In this document: piece by piece, positions 1 to 6,603 of the stretch
Layout: each line of letters starts with the position of its first letter
Position numbering within the stretch: position 1 is the stretch's first letter
Assembly (NCBI RefSeq): GCF_000223375.1
Contig: NC_017384.1
Location: 2,696,001-2,760,000, forward strand
Reading direction: 5' to 3'
DNA: 64,000 nt
Source: Ketogulonicigenium vulgare WSH-001
GTDB lineage: Bacteria > Pseudomonadota > Alphaproteobacteria > Rhodobacterales > Rhodobacteraceae
Notes under the pieces: model-generated
Database searches by the model: none
Seen by the model: only the letters and a program-made list of their open reading frames with translations
Told to the model about the DNA's origin: nothing
Translations under genes and position numbers: made by a program

Positions 1-312
1 GACGAGACATTCTCGGCCGTGGGGCAGATCTCGCCCGCGGATGTGGCGGGGATCGCCGCGCTGGGCTTTAAATCGCTGGTGTGCAACCGTCCCGATCAGG
101 AAGAGCCCGGCCAGCCCAGCTATGCCGAGATCGCGGATGAAGCCGCGAAGCACGGCCTCAGCGTCACCTATATCCCCGTAACCGGGGGTGTCGGCCCGCT
201 GCCCGCGCAGATCACGGCGATGCGCGAGTTTTTGGAAACCGCGCCGACCCCGGTTCTGGGCTATTGCCGTTCTGGCACGCGCGTCGGCGTTATTTACGAC
301 GCGACGAAATAA
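1..312 (+). CDS. TIGR01244/DUF442 family protein, 5' end missing
   Basis: The reading frame is open from the first base, so the true start lies upstream. The GTG at 19 is internal, because family-like sequence (DETFSAVGQ) precedes it. About 103 residues remain. The pattern CNRPDQEE early and the loop YCRSGTR near the C-terminus (C-x2-G-x-R, phosphatase/rhodanese-like P-loop) match the TIGR01244/DUF442 family, often fused to or encoded beside sulfur-metabolism proteins. The exact substrate is unknown. It ends at TAA 310-312, directly before a strong bidirectional terminator, so it closes a plus-strand unit that began outside the window. Confidence 0.8.
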   Translation, partial: DETFSAVGQISPADVAGIAALGFKSLVCNRPDQEEPGQPSYAEIADEAAKHGLSVTYIPVTGGVGPLPAQITAMREFLETAPTPVLGYCRSGTRVGVIYDATK

Positions 313-313
313 G

Positions 314-340
314 AAAGGGGGCCTTTTGGCCCCCTTTTCA
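314..340. terminator. Bidirectional rho-independent terminator
   Basis: A perfect 10-bp stem (314-323 with 328-337, AAAGGGGGCC / GGCCCCCTTT) closes a TTTT loop and is flanked by A-rich and T-rich sides. It separates the converging DUF442-like and MFS genes. The MFS stop codon at 338-340 abuts it, so it can serve both strands. Confidence 0.85.
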
Positions 341-1525
341 TGCTTTGCGGCCGATGCTCCAGACCAGCGGTGCCAGCACCAATGCGATGGCGGGGAAGAT
401 CATCCAGTTGATCACTTCCCAGCCCGAGGCCTGCAAAAGCGCCCCCGAAAAGAACGACGCCAGCGCGACGGTGCCAAAGATGACAAAGTCGTTCAGGCCC
501 TGCGCCCGCGCGCGTTCCGCCTGAGTATGGGATGCGGTCAGCATGGCCGTCGCACCGATAAAGCCGAAATTCCAGCCCACGCCCAGCAAGATCAGCGACA
601 GATAGAAATTCATCAGGCCAAAGCCGCCCAGTGCCGCAATGGCTGAAAGGCCAATGATGACAAGGCCCGCAGCGGTGATCCGCTCGGTTCCAAAGCGGGC
701 CATCAGGCGACCTGTAACCAGGCTGGGCAGGAACATCGCCAGCACGTGCCATTGGATGCCCAGCGCTGCGTGATCCACGCCGTGGCCGTGGCCGACCATC
801 GCCACAGGTGCGGCGGTCATGACAAAGACCATCAGCCCATAAGTGACCAGCCCCGACCCCAGCGCCAGCGCAAAACGCGGTGATCGCAGCAATTGCCCCA
901 CGCTGCGCATCGGCGCGTCCGAGGCGGTGACCTGCATCGGCGGCGTGCTGCGCAGGCGCGTCAGAACCAGGATCGCCAGCAGGGCAAGGCCGGCCTGGGC
1001 TAGGAAACTGCCCGCAAAAGGCACATCGGTGATCGAATTTCGCGTCCAGATGACTGTTTGCGGCCCGATGATCGCGGCGAATAGCCCGCCCACCATGACC
1101 CAAGAGATCGCCTTGGCCCGCTGCGCATCGCTGGCCGCATCGGTGGCGGCAAAGCGGTAGCTTTGCACGTTCGCGGCGTAATAACCCGCCAGCATCGTGC
1201 CAATACAGAAGATGACAAAGCTATGGTTCAAAATGCCGGTAAAGGCCACAAGGCCGCCCAGAATGGCCAGCAGCGCCCCGATGAAATAGGCCGATTGCCG
1301 TCCATAACGGCGCATGATGAAGGCCGAAGGCAGCGTCCCCAGCGCCAGACCCAGATTGAACAGGCTGACAGGCAGCGTGGTCAGGGCGGGATTGTCGGAC
1401 AGCTGTTGTCCGATCAGCCCGCCAAGCGAGACGATGATCGGCGGGGACGCTGCCCCTAATGCCTGTGCCACGGTCAGCACAATCAGATTGTGCCGGAAAA
1501 GATTGTCTTGGGTCGTGTGGGCCAT
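338..1525 (-). CDS. Major facilitator superfamily (MFS) transporter
   Basis: This is a 395-residue inner-membrane protein with about 12 hydrophobic segments. The TM2-TM3 loop carries FIMRRYGRQSAYF, the MFS motif-A region. It is predicted to be a drug- or metabolite-type exporter/importer; the substrate cannot be read from sequence. I start at ATG 1525 (MAHTTQDN) rather than at the upstream TTG at 1555, which has no ribosome binding site. It lies 89 bases downstream of an ArsR-family gene on the same strand and is probably co-transcribed with and controlled by that regulator. Confidence 0.85.
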   Translation of the reverse strand: MAHTTQDNLFRHNLIVLTVAQALGAASPPIIVSLGGLIGQQLSDNPALTTLPVSLFNLGLALGTLPSAFIMRRYGRQSAYFIGALLAILGGLVAFTGILNHSFVIFCIGTMLAGYYAANVQSYRFAATDAASDAQRAKAISWVMVGGLFAAIIGPQTVIWTRNSITDVPFAGSFLAQAGLALLAILVLTRLRSTPPMQVTASDAPMRSVGQLLRSPRFALALGSGLVTYGLMVFVMTAAPVAMVGHGHGVDHAALGIQWHVLAMFLPSLVTGRLMARFGTERITAAGLVIIGLSAIAALGGFGLMNFYLSLILLGVGWNFGFIGATAMLTASHTQAERARAQGLNDFVIFGTVALASFFSGALLQASGWEVINWMIFPAIALVLAPLVWSIGRKA

Positions 1526-1614
1526 TGCCTTCGCCAATTCGGTTGCAGGCGCCAAGGCACAGGCAACCCCGCGGGTCCAAGGGAACCCGTCAGTGGCGGA
1601 TCAGACCCGAAGCA

Positions 1615-1935
1615 TCACGCCTGCGCGGCGCTAAAGTTATCGTAAAGCACCTTCATCACCTGCTGCGCGGCGGGGCTGTTGACGCGATACCAGATGGTCT
1701 GGCCATCGCGACGGCCCTGAATGATCCGATCGCGGCGCAAAAGCGCAAGGTGCTGTGATACCGTTGAATCGCGGATGCCCAGAAACTCGGCCAATTGGCC
1801 AACGGATCTCTCACCTTCGCCGAGATGGCACAGGATCAATAGCCGATGTCGGTTACCCAAGGATTTCAGCAGATCACTTGCTTCGTCCGCGACACACCGC
1901 ATGGTTTCAGGGTCGATCTTGATATCAATGCCCAT
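1615..1935 (-). CDS. ArsR-family winged-helix regulator, SqrR/BigR-like
   Basis: The 106-residue protein has a central winged helix (roughly residues 20-90) with the recognition region RDSTVSQHLALLRRD and a wing with GRRDGQTIWYRV. The LLKSLGNRHRLLILCHL segment resembles the SqrR/BigR branch, whose members sense persulfides through two cysteines. Here Cys36 (in LILCHL) is present, but the C-terminal cysteine position is Ser (about residue 102, LYDNFS). A different cysteine, Cys14, sits near the N-terminus. It likely represses itself and the MFS gene downstream; the inducer is unknown. Confidence 0.8.
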   Translation of the reverse strand: MGIDIKIDPETMRCVADEASDLLKSLGNRHRLLILCHLGEGERSVGQLAEFLGIRDSTVSQHLALLRRDRIIQGRRDGQTIWYRVNSPAAQQVMKVLYDNFSAAQA

Positions 1936-1942
1936 GGCTTCG

Positions 1943-1971
1943 TAGCTACAATTCTAAAAAAATACTGTCAA
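1943..1971 (-). promoter_or_regulatory. Candidate promoter of the arsR-MFS unit
   Basis: Reading the minus strand, TTGACA (1971-1966) is followed after 17 bases by TAGCTA (1948-1943), placing transcription start just upstream of the ATG at 1935. The AT-rich spacer and the small GTAGCTAC palindrome over the -10 could be where ArsR binds. The rest of the 1936-2230 interval shows nothing I can name. Confidence 0.5.
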
Positions 1972-2221
1972 CGATTGCGGCATGCCAAAGGGGCACCGCA
2001 CTGCCGCGCAATATTGTCGCTTTTGTGCCGAACCGCCAGTGGGTTATTCTATATTGGCGATAATCCGCGGTCTTTCCGCCTAAATAGGCGAGATTCTTGA
2101 AGAATTTCACCAGAACAAGCGGATTATGGGCGCAAATACGCAATAATGACTTGCATCATTGACGCAACGAAAGGCGCATGGGCAACGCCTGTATTGCAAG
2201 GTGAAAGGGATCAGCTGGCCG

Positions 2222-2241
2222 CCGTGCGCGTTAACGCACGG
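2222..2241. other. Inverted repeat spanning the cueR stop codon
   Basis: CCGTGCG and CGCACGG form a 7-bp stem around CGTTAA. The cueR stop codon (TTA 2231-2233 on plus) lies in the loop. There is no T-tract on the minus strand, so it is not a standard terminator. It may protect or pause the 3' end of the copZ-cueR message. Confidence 0.4.
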
Positions 2242-2716
2242 ATGGCTTGCTGCGAAGCTGTCCTTGCGCGCGGGCGGGGCCAAAGCGTGTGGCGGCGGCG
2301 CGCCTGCGGACAGGTTTGGGGGCGGGGTCGAGCGTGGCGAACTGATCCAAAATGGCGCAATCCGGCCCGTCATCCCCATGGCAACTTGCAGCAAGGCGCT
2401 GCAGCGCCTGGCTCATCTCTTGCAGCTCGCGCGCTTGCGCGGCCAATGTCTGCGCATGGCCGGTCGCAACCGCCTTTACATCTGCGCTGGCGCGGTGGGG
2501 GTCGCGCCACAGGCCCAGCAGGTCGCGGATCTGTTCGACACCAAACCCCATGCGGCGACAGCGGCTGATAAAGGTCAGCGCGGCAATGTCGCCTTCGGCG
2601 TAATGGCGATAGCCGGACAATGACCGCGCCGCTGGCGCGATCAGTCCGATCTGCTCATAGTAACGGATCATTTTTGCCGACAGGCCGGTGGCCTTGGCAG
2701 CATCGCCGATATTCAT
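2231..2716 (-). CDS. cueR: Cu(I)-responsive MerR-family regulator CueR
   Basis: This is a 161-residue MerR-type activator. The N-terminal helix-turn-helix MNIGDAAKATGLSAKMIRYY is followed by a dimerisation helix and a metal-binding loop. The copper ligands are at the canonical CueR positions: Cys112 and Cys120 in CHGDDGPDC, with Ser77 in the position that marks monovalent-metal sensors. An upstream in-frame start exists, but ATG 2716 gives the standard MerR N-terminus and sits 4 bases after the copZ stop. It probably twists open the promoter at 2951-2980 when Cu(I) is bound. Confidence 0.93.
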   Translation of the reverse strand: MNIGDAAKATGLSAKMIRYYEQIGLIAPAARSLSGYRHYAEGDIAALTFISRCRRMGFGVEQIRDLLGLWRDPHRASADVKAVATGHAQTLAAQARELQEMSQALQRLAASCHGDDGPDCAILDQFATLDPAPKPVRRRAAATRFGPARAQGQLRSKPSVR

Positions 2717-2720
2717 GGCA

Positions 2721-2918
2721 TCAGGCCGCAGGTGTTGCGGGAAAACCCGCATCGGCAAGGGCGGCGCTGATCTGATCGGCGCCCGCACGGCTGCTGACAA
2801 CGATCAGCCGGTCGTCCGGGGCGGCATCGACCTTTGCATCTGGGTCGATGTCATGGATCGCGGCGGTGACAGCGCGGGCGCAGCCACCACAGGTCATATT
2901 CTCGATGCGAAACTTCAT
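2721..2918 (-). CDS. copZ: CopZ-type copper chaperone (HMA domain)
   Basis: The 65-residue protein is a single heavy-metal-associated domain with the metal loop MTCGGC at residues 8-13. Such ferredoxin-fold proteins bind Cu(I) in the cytoplasm and pass it to a P-type ATPase. It is first in a two-gene unit with cueR and has a GGAGGC ribosome binding site just upstream. No copA ATPase or CueO-like oxidase is adjacent, so the partner pump must be elsewhere in the genome or is not seen here. Confidence 0.9.
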   Translation of the reverse strand: MKFRIENMTCGGCARAVTAAIHDIDPDAKVDAAPDDRLIVVSSRAGADQISAALADAGFPATPAA

Positions 2919-2950
2919 GAGAGCCTCCTTGCTCTTGGTCCCGTCACCTT

Positions 2951-2980
2951 AGATGGGGCTTCCCACCATGGTAAGGTCAA
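2951..2980 (-). promoter_or_regulatory. CueR-type promoter/operator of copZ-cueR
   Basis: On the minus strand a -35 TTGACC (2980-2975) runs into the dyad CTTACCATGGTGGGAAG (2975-2959), giving arms CTTACC/GGGAAG, the typical MerR-family layout between promoter elements. A 19-base spacer leads to CATCTA as -10; the overlong spacer is the hallmark of CueR-activated promoters. It lies 33-62 bases upstream of copZ. Confidence 0.65.
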
Positions 2981-3005
2981 GACGCAAGCGAGGCTATCTG
3001 TCGAT

Positions 3006-3203
3006 TTATTCTGCGGCGAAACCAACCGAGAATTTACCGCACCAATCGCTGGCGCTGACGACGGGCCAAAAGCCACGGGTCTCAGCAGTCGGCTGGCTGA
3101 TCGGCGGGTTCGCACGGCACAGGCCGGCGTCTTGAAGCTTGCTAGCGGAATTGGCCACGTGATCCTCGTAGAAGGCACAGGCATTGCAGGTGCTGGTTGC
3201 CAT
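3006..3203 (-). CDS. Conserved small four-cysteine protein of unknown function
   Basis: The 65-residue product has Cys6 and Cys9 (CNAC), Cys29 (GLCRANPP) and Cys55 in the C-terminal [13 protein letters not shown]. Paired cysteines plus the DWCGKF ending recall uncharacterised small proteobacterial proteins that probably hold zinc or an iron-sulfur cluster in a rubredoxin-like fold. No signal peptide or membrane segment is visible, so it is likely cytoplasmic. I start at ATG 3203, which has AAAAGG 9 bases upstream, rather than ATG 3212. It is transcribed alone from a good promoter at 3270-3298, downstream of which there is a 66-base leader. Confidence 0.75.
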   Translation of the reverse strand: MATSTCNACAFYEDHVANSASKLQDAGLCRANPPISQPTAETRGFWPVVSASDWCGKFSVGFAAE

Positions 3204-3269
3204 CGGGGTCATCCTTTTGCTGGCGTTTTGGTCTGGCTGGCTAGCGTCTGCTGGCTGGCTGGTAAGACA

Positions 3270-3298
3270 TAATTAGAACCTCTCTAAAGTGACGTCAA
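3270..3298 (-). promoter_or_regulatory. Promoter of the four-cysteine small protein
   Basis: On the minus strand TTGACG (3298-3293), a 17-base spacer and TAATTA (3275-3270) form a sigma-70-like promoter. The -35 overlaps the 8-base palindrome TGACGTCA. The following leader (3229-3261) contains repeated GCCAGCCAG units of unknown role. The remainder of the AT-rich interval up to 3385 shows no gene. Confidence 0.55.
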
Positions 3299-3385
3299 GA
3301 AAAGAAAATGAAAAAATGTAATAAAAACAAATGGTTGACTGATTTACTTGGGAAATACTTCACGACAAAAACACTCGGAAAGCGG

Positions 3386-3420
3386 GAAAAATAGAGCCGC
3401 GCCCCTGACTGGGACGCGGC
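3386..3420 (-). terminator. Terminator of the EamA-mnmD unit
   Basis: On the minus strand GCCGCGTCCC pairs with GGGGCGCGGC (3420-3411 with 3405-3396, one mismatch) and is followed by TCTATTTTTCCC. Hairpin plus T-tract lie about 40 bases past the stop of the transporter gene. Confidence 0.7.
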
Positions 3421-3457
3421 AACATGCTGAAACGGATGGGGATTTTAAGGGGGGGGG

Positions 3458-4330
3458 TTACGCCTTGGCCTTGGCCCGCTCGCGCAGCAGGGTAAACAGC
3501 CCTGCGGCCAGAATGATCGACCCGCCGATGATCACGCGCTGTTCCAGCGTCTCGCCAAAAAAGAAAAGCCCGATCAGGCTGACGAATCCCACCTGCAAGA
3601 AGGCAAAGGGCTGCACCGCCGAGGCCTCGGCCACCTCATAACATTTGATCAGCATCCAATGCGACAGCATGCCAAAGACGCACAGGCCCAGCATAAAGAC
3701 CCAGTCCGAAGGCGCCATCGGCTCCCAATAGAACACGCCGACGGCAGTGGCGCAGATCGCACCGACCAGCGCGCTCCAGGCCATGCTGGTGCTGGCGCTG
3801 TCCTTGCGCGAGACATAGCGCGTCAGCAGAGAATAAAGCGCAAAGATCGTCGCCGCCGCCAGCGGTATGATCGCGGTCAGGCTAAAGACATGGCCGCCCG
3901 GCTGCAAAATGATCAGCACGCCGACAAAGCCGATGCCGATCGCCGTCCAGCGCCGCCAGCCGACTTTTTCGCCCAGGATCGGCCCCGATAGCGCCGCCAC
4001 GATCAGCGGATAGCTGGTAAACACCGCATGGCTCTCGATCAGCCCCAGCACGGTAAAGGCATAGACCAGCAATGCCGTCTCGACGATCAGCAGCACGCCG
4101 CGCAGGGGCTGCAGGATCGGATAGGCCGTGCGCAGGCCCTTTTTCAGCGATCCGGTGCTGACTTGCACAATGGCCAGCGCAAAGATGGCAAAGAACACAT
4201 AGCGGATCATCAGCACCAGATAGACGTTATATTCGCCCGCCAGATGCCGCGACAGCCCGTCCTGAATCGAGAAGACCATCGTCGTCATCACCATCAGCAT
4301 GATGCCGAGGCGGGTATTTTGGGTGCTCAT
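3458..4330 (-). CDS. EamA/DMT superfamily transporter
   Basis: This 290-residue protein has about ten hydrophobic helices arranged as two EamA repeats (roughly residues 10-140 and 150-285), as in drug/metabolite transporters such as RhaT- or RarD-like exporters. The substrate is not predictable. ATG 4330 overlaps the mnmD stop (ATGA), so the two are translationally coupled. A run of nine G bases (3449-3457, C on the coding strand) follows the stop codon immediately, which could be prone to length error. The product is an inner-membrane protein. Confidence 0.85.
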   Translation of the reverse strand: MSTQNTRLGIMLMVMTTMVFSIQDGLSRHLAGEYNVYLVLMIRYVFFAIFALAIVQVSTGSLKKGLRTAYPILQPLRGVLLIVETALLVYAFTVLGLIESHAVFTSYPLIVAALSGPILGEKVGWRRWTAIGIGFVGVLIILQPGGHVFSLTAIIPLAAATIFALYSLLTRYVSRKDSASTSMAWSALVGAICATAVGVFYWEPMAPSDWVFMLGLCVFGMLSHWMLIKCYEVAEASAVQPFAFLQVGFVSLIGLFFFGETLEQRVIIGGSIILAAGLFTLLRERAKAKA

Positions 4331-5001
4331 AGCGGGAACCTTGCGGTGGTCATGTGGCGCTTGCGGCCATAGCCTTTGATCCGAGTCACCATAAGGCCGG
4401 CGGCCTCGAGGTTGGCGCGCACAAAGCCAGCGGCGGCATAGGTGGCAAGCGTGCCGGCGGGGGTCATATGCCGGGCGACCTGCGCCAGCAGGGCGGCGTC
4501 CCACATCTCGGGGTTCTTTGCGGGGGAAAATCCGTCCAGATACCAGGCATCCGCGCGGTCTTGCCATGCGGGCAGCGTCTCGCGCGCGTCCCCGATGATG
4601 ACGTTCAACTGTACGTTGCCCGCAAGCGTTACGCTATTGCCGGTGCTGAGGGCTGTCGCAAGTTCTGCCGCCTCATCCGCGACCGCGGGAAAGGCTGCCA
4701 GTGCCTGCGCGCGATCGGTGGGGGTCATGGGAAAGGCCTCGAACGTTGTGAAGGTCAGGCGGCCGGTGGCACCCGATGCGCGCCATTCTTGCAGCGTGAC
4801 CAGAAAGTTCAGGCCAGTGCCAAACCCCAGCTCGGCAATATGAAAGTCGCCGGTGAACCGGGCAGGCAGGTCATTGCCGCGCAAGAAAACATAGCGTGTT
4901 TCCTCTAGCCCGTTGTCGAGCGAGAAATACGGGTCGTCAAAGCGATCCGACACGGGAATCGTGCCGTCGCGCCACGTGATGGTCGCGTGCTGGTTGTCCA
5001 T
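4327..5001 (-). CDS. mnmD: tRNA 5-(aminomethyl)uridine methyltransferase MnmD
   Basis: This 224-residue protein corresponds to the methyltransferase half of E. coli MnmC. The SAM-binding loop ELGFGTGLN is near residues 57-65 and the catalytic/tRNA region WYLDGFSPAKNPEMW lies in the middle. It methylates nm5U34 to mnm5U34 in tRNAs reading purine-ending codons. ATG 5001 (MDNQHATITW) is used because upstream extensions are not family-like. It is divergent, with a 46-base gap, from an FAD oxidoreductase that may be the missing MnmC(o) half, so the two activities seem to be split rather than fused. Confidence 0.9.
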   Translation of the reverse strand: MDNQHATITWRDGTIPVSDRFDDPYFSLDNGLEETRYVFLRGNDLPARFTGDFHIAELGFGTGLNFLVTLQEWRASGATGRLTFTTFEAFPMTPTDRAQALAAFPAVADEAAELATALSTGNSVTLAGNVQLNVIIGDARETLPAWQDRADAWYLDGFSPAKNPEMWDAALLAQVARHMTPAGTLATYAAAGFVRANLEAAGLMVTRIKGYGRKRHMTTARFPL

Positions 5002-5047
5002 GGAAGCCTGCCTTAGAATAGGGCCACAATCTGCCGAAGGGGCCAAA

Positions 5048-6073
5048 ATGGCAAGCTGCGACGTAACGGTGATGGGGGCGGGCATATTCGGCCTGTCTTG
5101 TGCCTGGGCCTTGGTGCAACGCGGTGCAAAAGTGCGCGTCATCGACCCCTTTGGCCCCGGCGCGGGGGCAAGTGGCGGGGTGGTCGGCGCGCTTGCGCCG
5201 CATGTGCCCGACCAGTGGAACCCGAAAAAGCAGTTTCAACTGCAAGCGCTGCTGATGGCGGATCGCTATTGGGCCGCTGTGACCGAGGCAGGCGGCGCGC
5301 CCAGCAGCTATGCCCGCACCGGTCGCATCCAGCCGCTGGCGGATCAGGCTGCGGTGACTTTGGCGCGCCAGCGCGGGTTGAATGCGGTGGATCTGTGGCA
5401 AGGGCAGGCCAACTGGCAGGTGGTGCCTCTCGCCGATAACAGGTGGGGGATCGGATCGGCGACGGGTCTTGGCGTCTTCGATAGCCTGTCGGCGCGCATC
5501 TCTCCGCATCGCGCGGTGGCGGCACTGGTTGCCACCCTTCGGGCGCGCGGGGTCGCGGTCGTGCCGGATGCGCCGCTGCAGGGGCAAGTGATCTGGGCGA
5601 CCGGCTATGCGGGGATCAAGGATCTAACCGCCGCGCTGGGGCGCAGCGCAGGCGGCGGCGTCAAGGGGCAGGCGGCGGTGCTGGCCTGCGATCTGCGCGA
5701 TCAGCCGCAATTGTTTATCGAGACACTGCACGCCATTCCCCACGCCGATGGCACGGTGGCCATCGGGTCAACCTCGGAAAATCAATGGGATGATGACAGC
5801 AAGGTGGATGCGCAGGTCGAGGCGCTGATCGCCCGCGCCCGCGATCTGGTGCCCGTGCTGCGCGATGCGCCCGTGGTTGCGCGATGGGCCGGTGTGCGGC
5901 CCAAGGCCAAATCCCGCGCGCCGCTGCTGGCTGCCTATCCGGATCGCCCCGGCCATTTCATCGCCAATGGCGGCTTTAAAATCGGCTTTGGCGTCGCGCC
6001 GATGGTGGGCGAGGTGATGGCCGATCTGGTGCTGGAGGGGCGCGATACCATCCCAGCGGGCTTTGGGTTCTAA
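5048..6073 (+). CDS. FAD-dependent oxidoreductase, MnmC(o)-like (DAO family)
   Basis: The 341-residue protein is a DAO-fold flavoenzyme. The N-terminal dinucleotide motif GAGIFGLSCAW is at about residues 9-19, an acidic residue ends strand 2 (VIDPF), and the C-terminal FANGGFKIGFGVAP-type segment closes the FAD site (FIANGGFKIGFGV). Position beside mnmD suggests it removes the carboxymethyl group of cmnm5U34 as MnmC(o) does, but a glycine-oxidase-like role cannot be excluded. GAAGGGG lies 4 bases before ATG 5048. Its stop overlaps the convergent moaB stop by four bases. Confidence 0.8.
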   Translation: MASCDVTVMGAGIFGLSCAWALVQRGAKVRVIDPFGPGAGASGGVVGALAPHVPDQWNPKKQFQLQALLMADRYWAAVTEAGGAPSSYARTGRIQPLADQAAVTLARQRGLNAVDLWQGQANWQVVPLADNRWGIGSATGLGVFDSLSARISPHRAVAALVATLRARGVAVVPDAPLQGQVIWATGYAGIKDLTAALGRSAGGGVKGQAAVLACDLRDQPQLFIETLHAIPHADGTVAIGSTSENQWDDDSKVDAQVEALIARARDLVPVLRDAPVVARWAGVRPKAKSRAPLLAAYPDRPGHFIANGGFKIGFGVAPMVGEVMADLVLEGRDTIPAGFGF

Positions 6074-6603
6074 CCCTTGCGCCGCAGATGTTCGTCCAAG
6101 CGCGGCATAATCTCGACAAAGTTGCAGGGCTTGTGGCGATAGTCCAGCTGCGCGGCCAGAATCCCGTCCCACGCATCCTTGCAGGCGGAGGGGCTGCCGG
6201 GCAGCGCGAACAGATAGGTGCCCTGCGCAACACCGCCCGTCGCGCGGCTTTGCACGGCGGATGTGCCGATCTTTTGGAACGAGATCATGGCGAACACCGT
6301 GGCAAAGGCGTCGATCTCTTTTTCATAGACATCGCGATGCGCCTCGACCGTGACATCGCGGCCGGTCAGGCCGGTGCCGCCGGTACTGATCACCACATCA
6401 ATCGCCGGATCGGCGCACCATGCGCGCAGCTGATCCGCGATCACCGCCCGCTCGTCGGGCAGGATCGCGCGGGCGGCGAGGGTATGGCCCGCATCCCCCA
6501 ACCTTTGCACCAGTACATCGCCGGATCGGTCATCTGCCAGCGCGCGCGTGTCGGATACGGTCAGCACGGCGATATTAAGGGGGATAAAGGCGCGTTCGGT
6601 CAT
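6070..6603 (-). CDS. moaB: Molybdenum cofactor biosynthesis protein MoaB
   Basis: The 177-residue protein has the MoaB/MogA/MPT-binding fold: TVSDTR near residue 15, the TGGTGLTGRDVT motif in the middle and LPGSPSAC near the C-terminus. Family members adenylylate molybdopterin before metal insertion. In this window the obvious consumer is the xanthine dehydrogenase at the right end. The start ATG 6603 overlaps the uracil-DNA glycosylase stop (ATGA), so they form a two-gene unit. Confidence 0.92.
   Translation of the reverse strand: MTERAFIPLNIAVLTVSDTRALADDRSGDVLVQRLGDAGHTLAARAILPDERAVIADQLRAWCADPAIDVVISTGGTGLTGRDVTVEAHRDVYEKEIDAFATVFAMISFQKIGTSAVQSRATGGVAQGTYLFALPGSPSACKDAWDGILAAQLDYRHKPCNFVEIMPRLDEHLRRKG

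Noticed and set aside
1936..2230. Possible small gene in the AT-rich gap before cueR's end
   Set aside because: Frames here are short with no ribosome site; only a promoter for arsR could be supported.
3290..3297. TGACGTCA as a eukaryotic-type CRE or regulatory box
   Set aside because: Part of the -35 of a bacterial promoter; the palindrome is short and can arise by chance.
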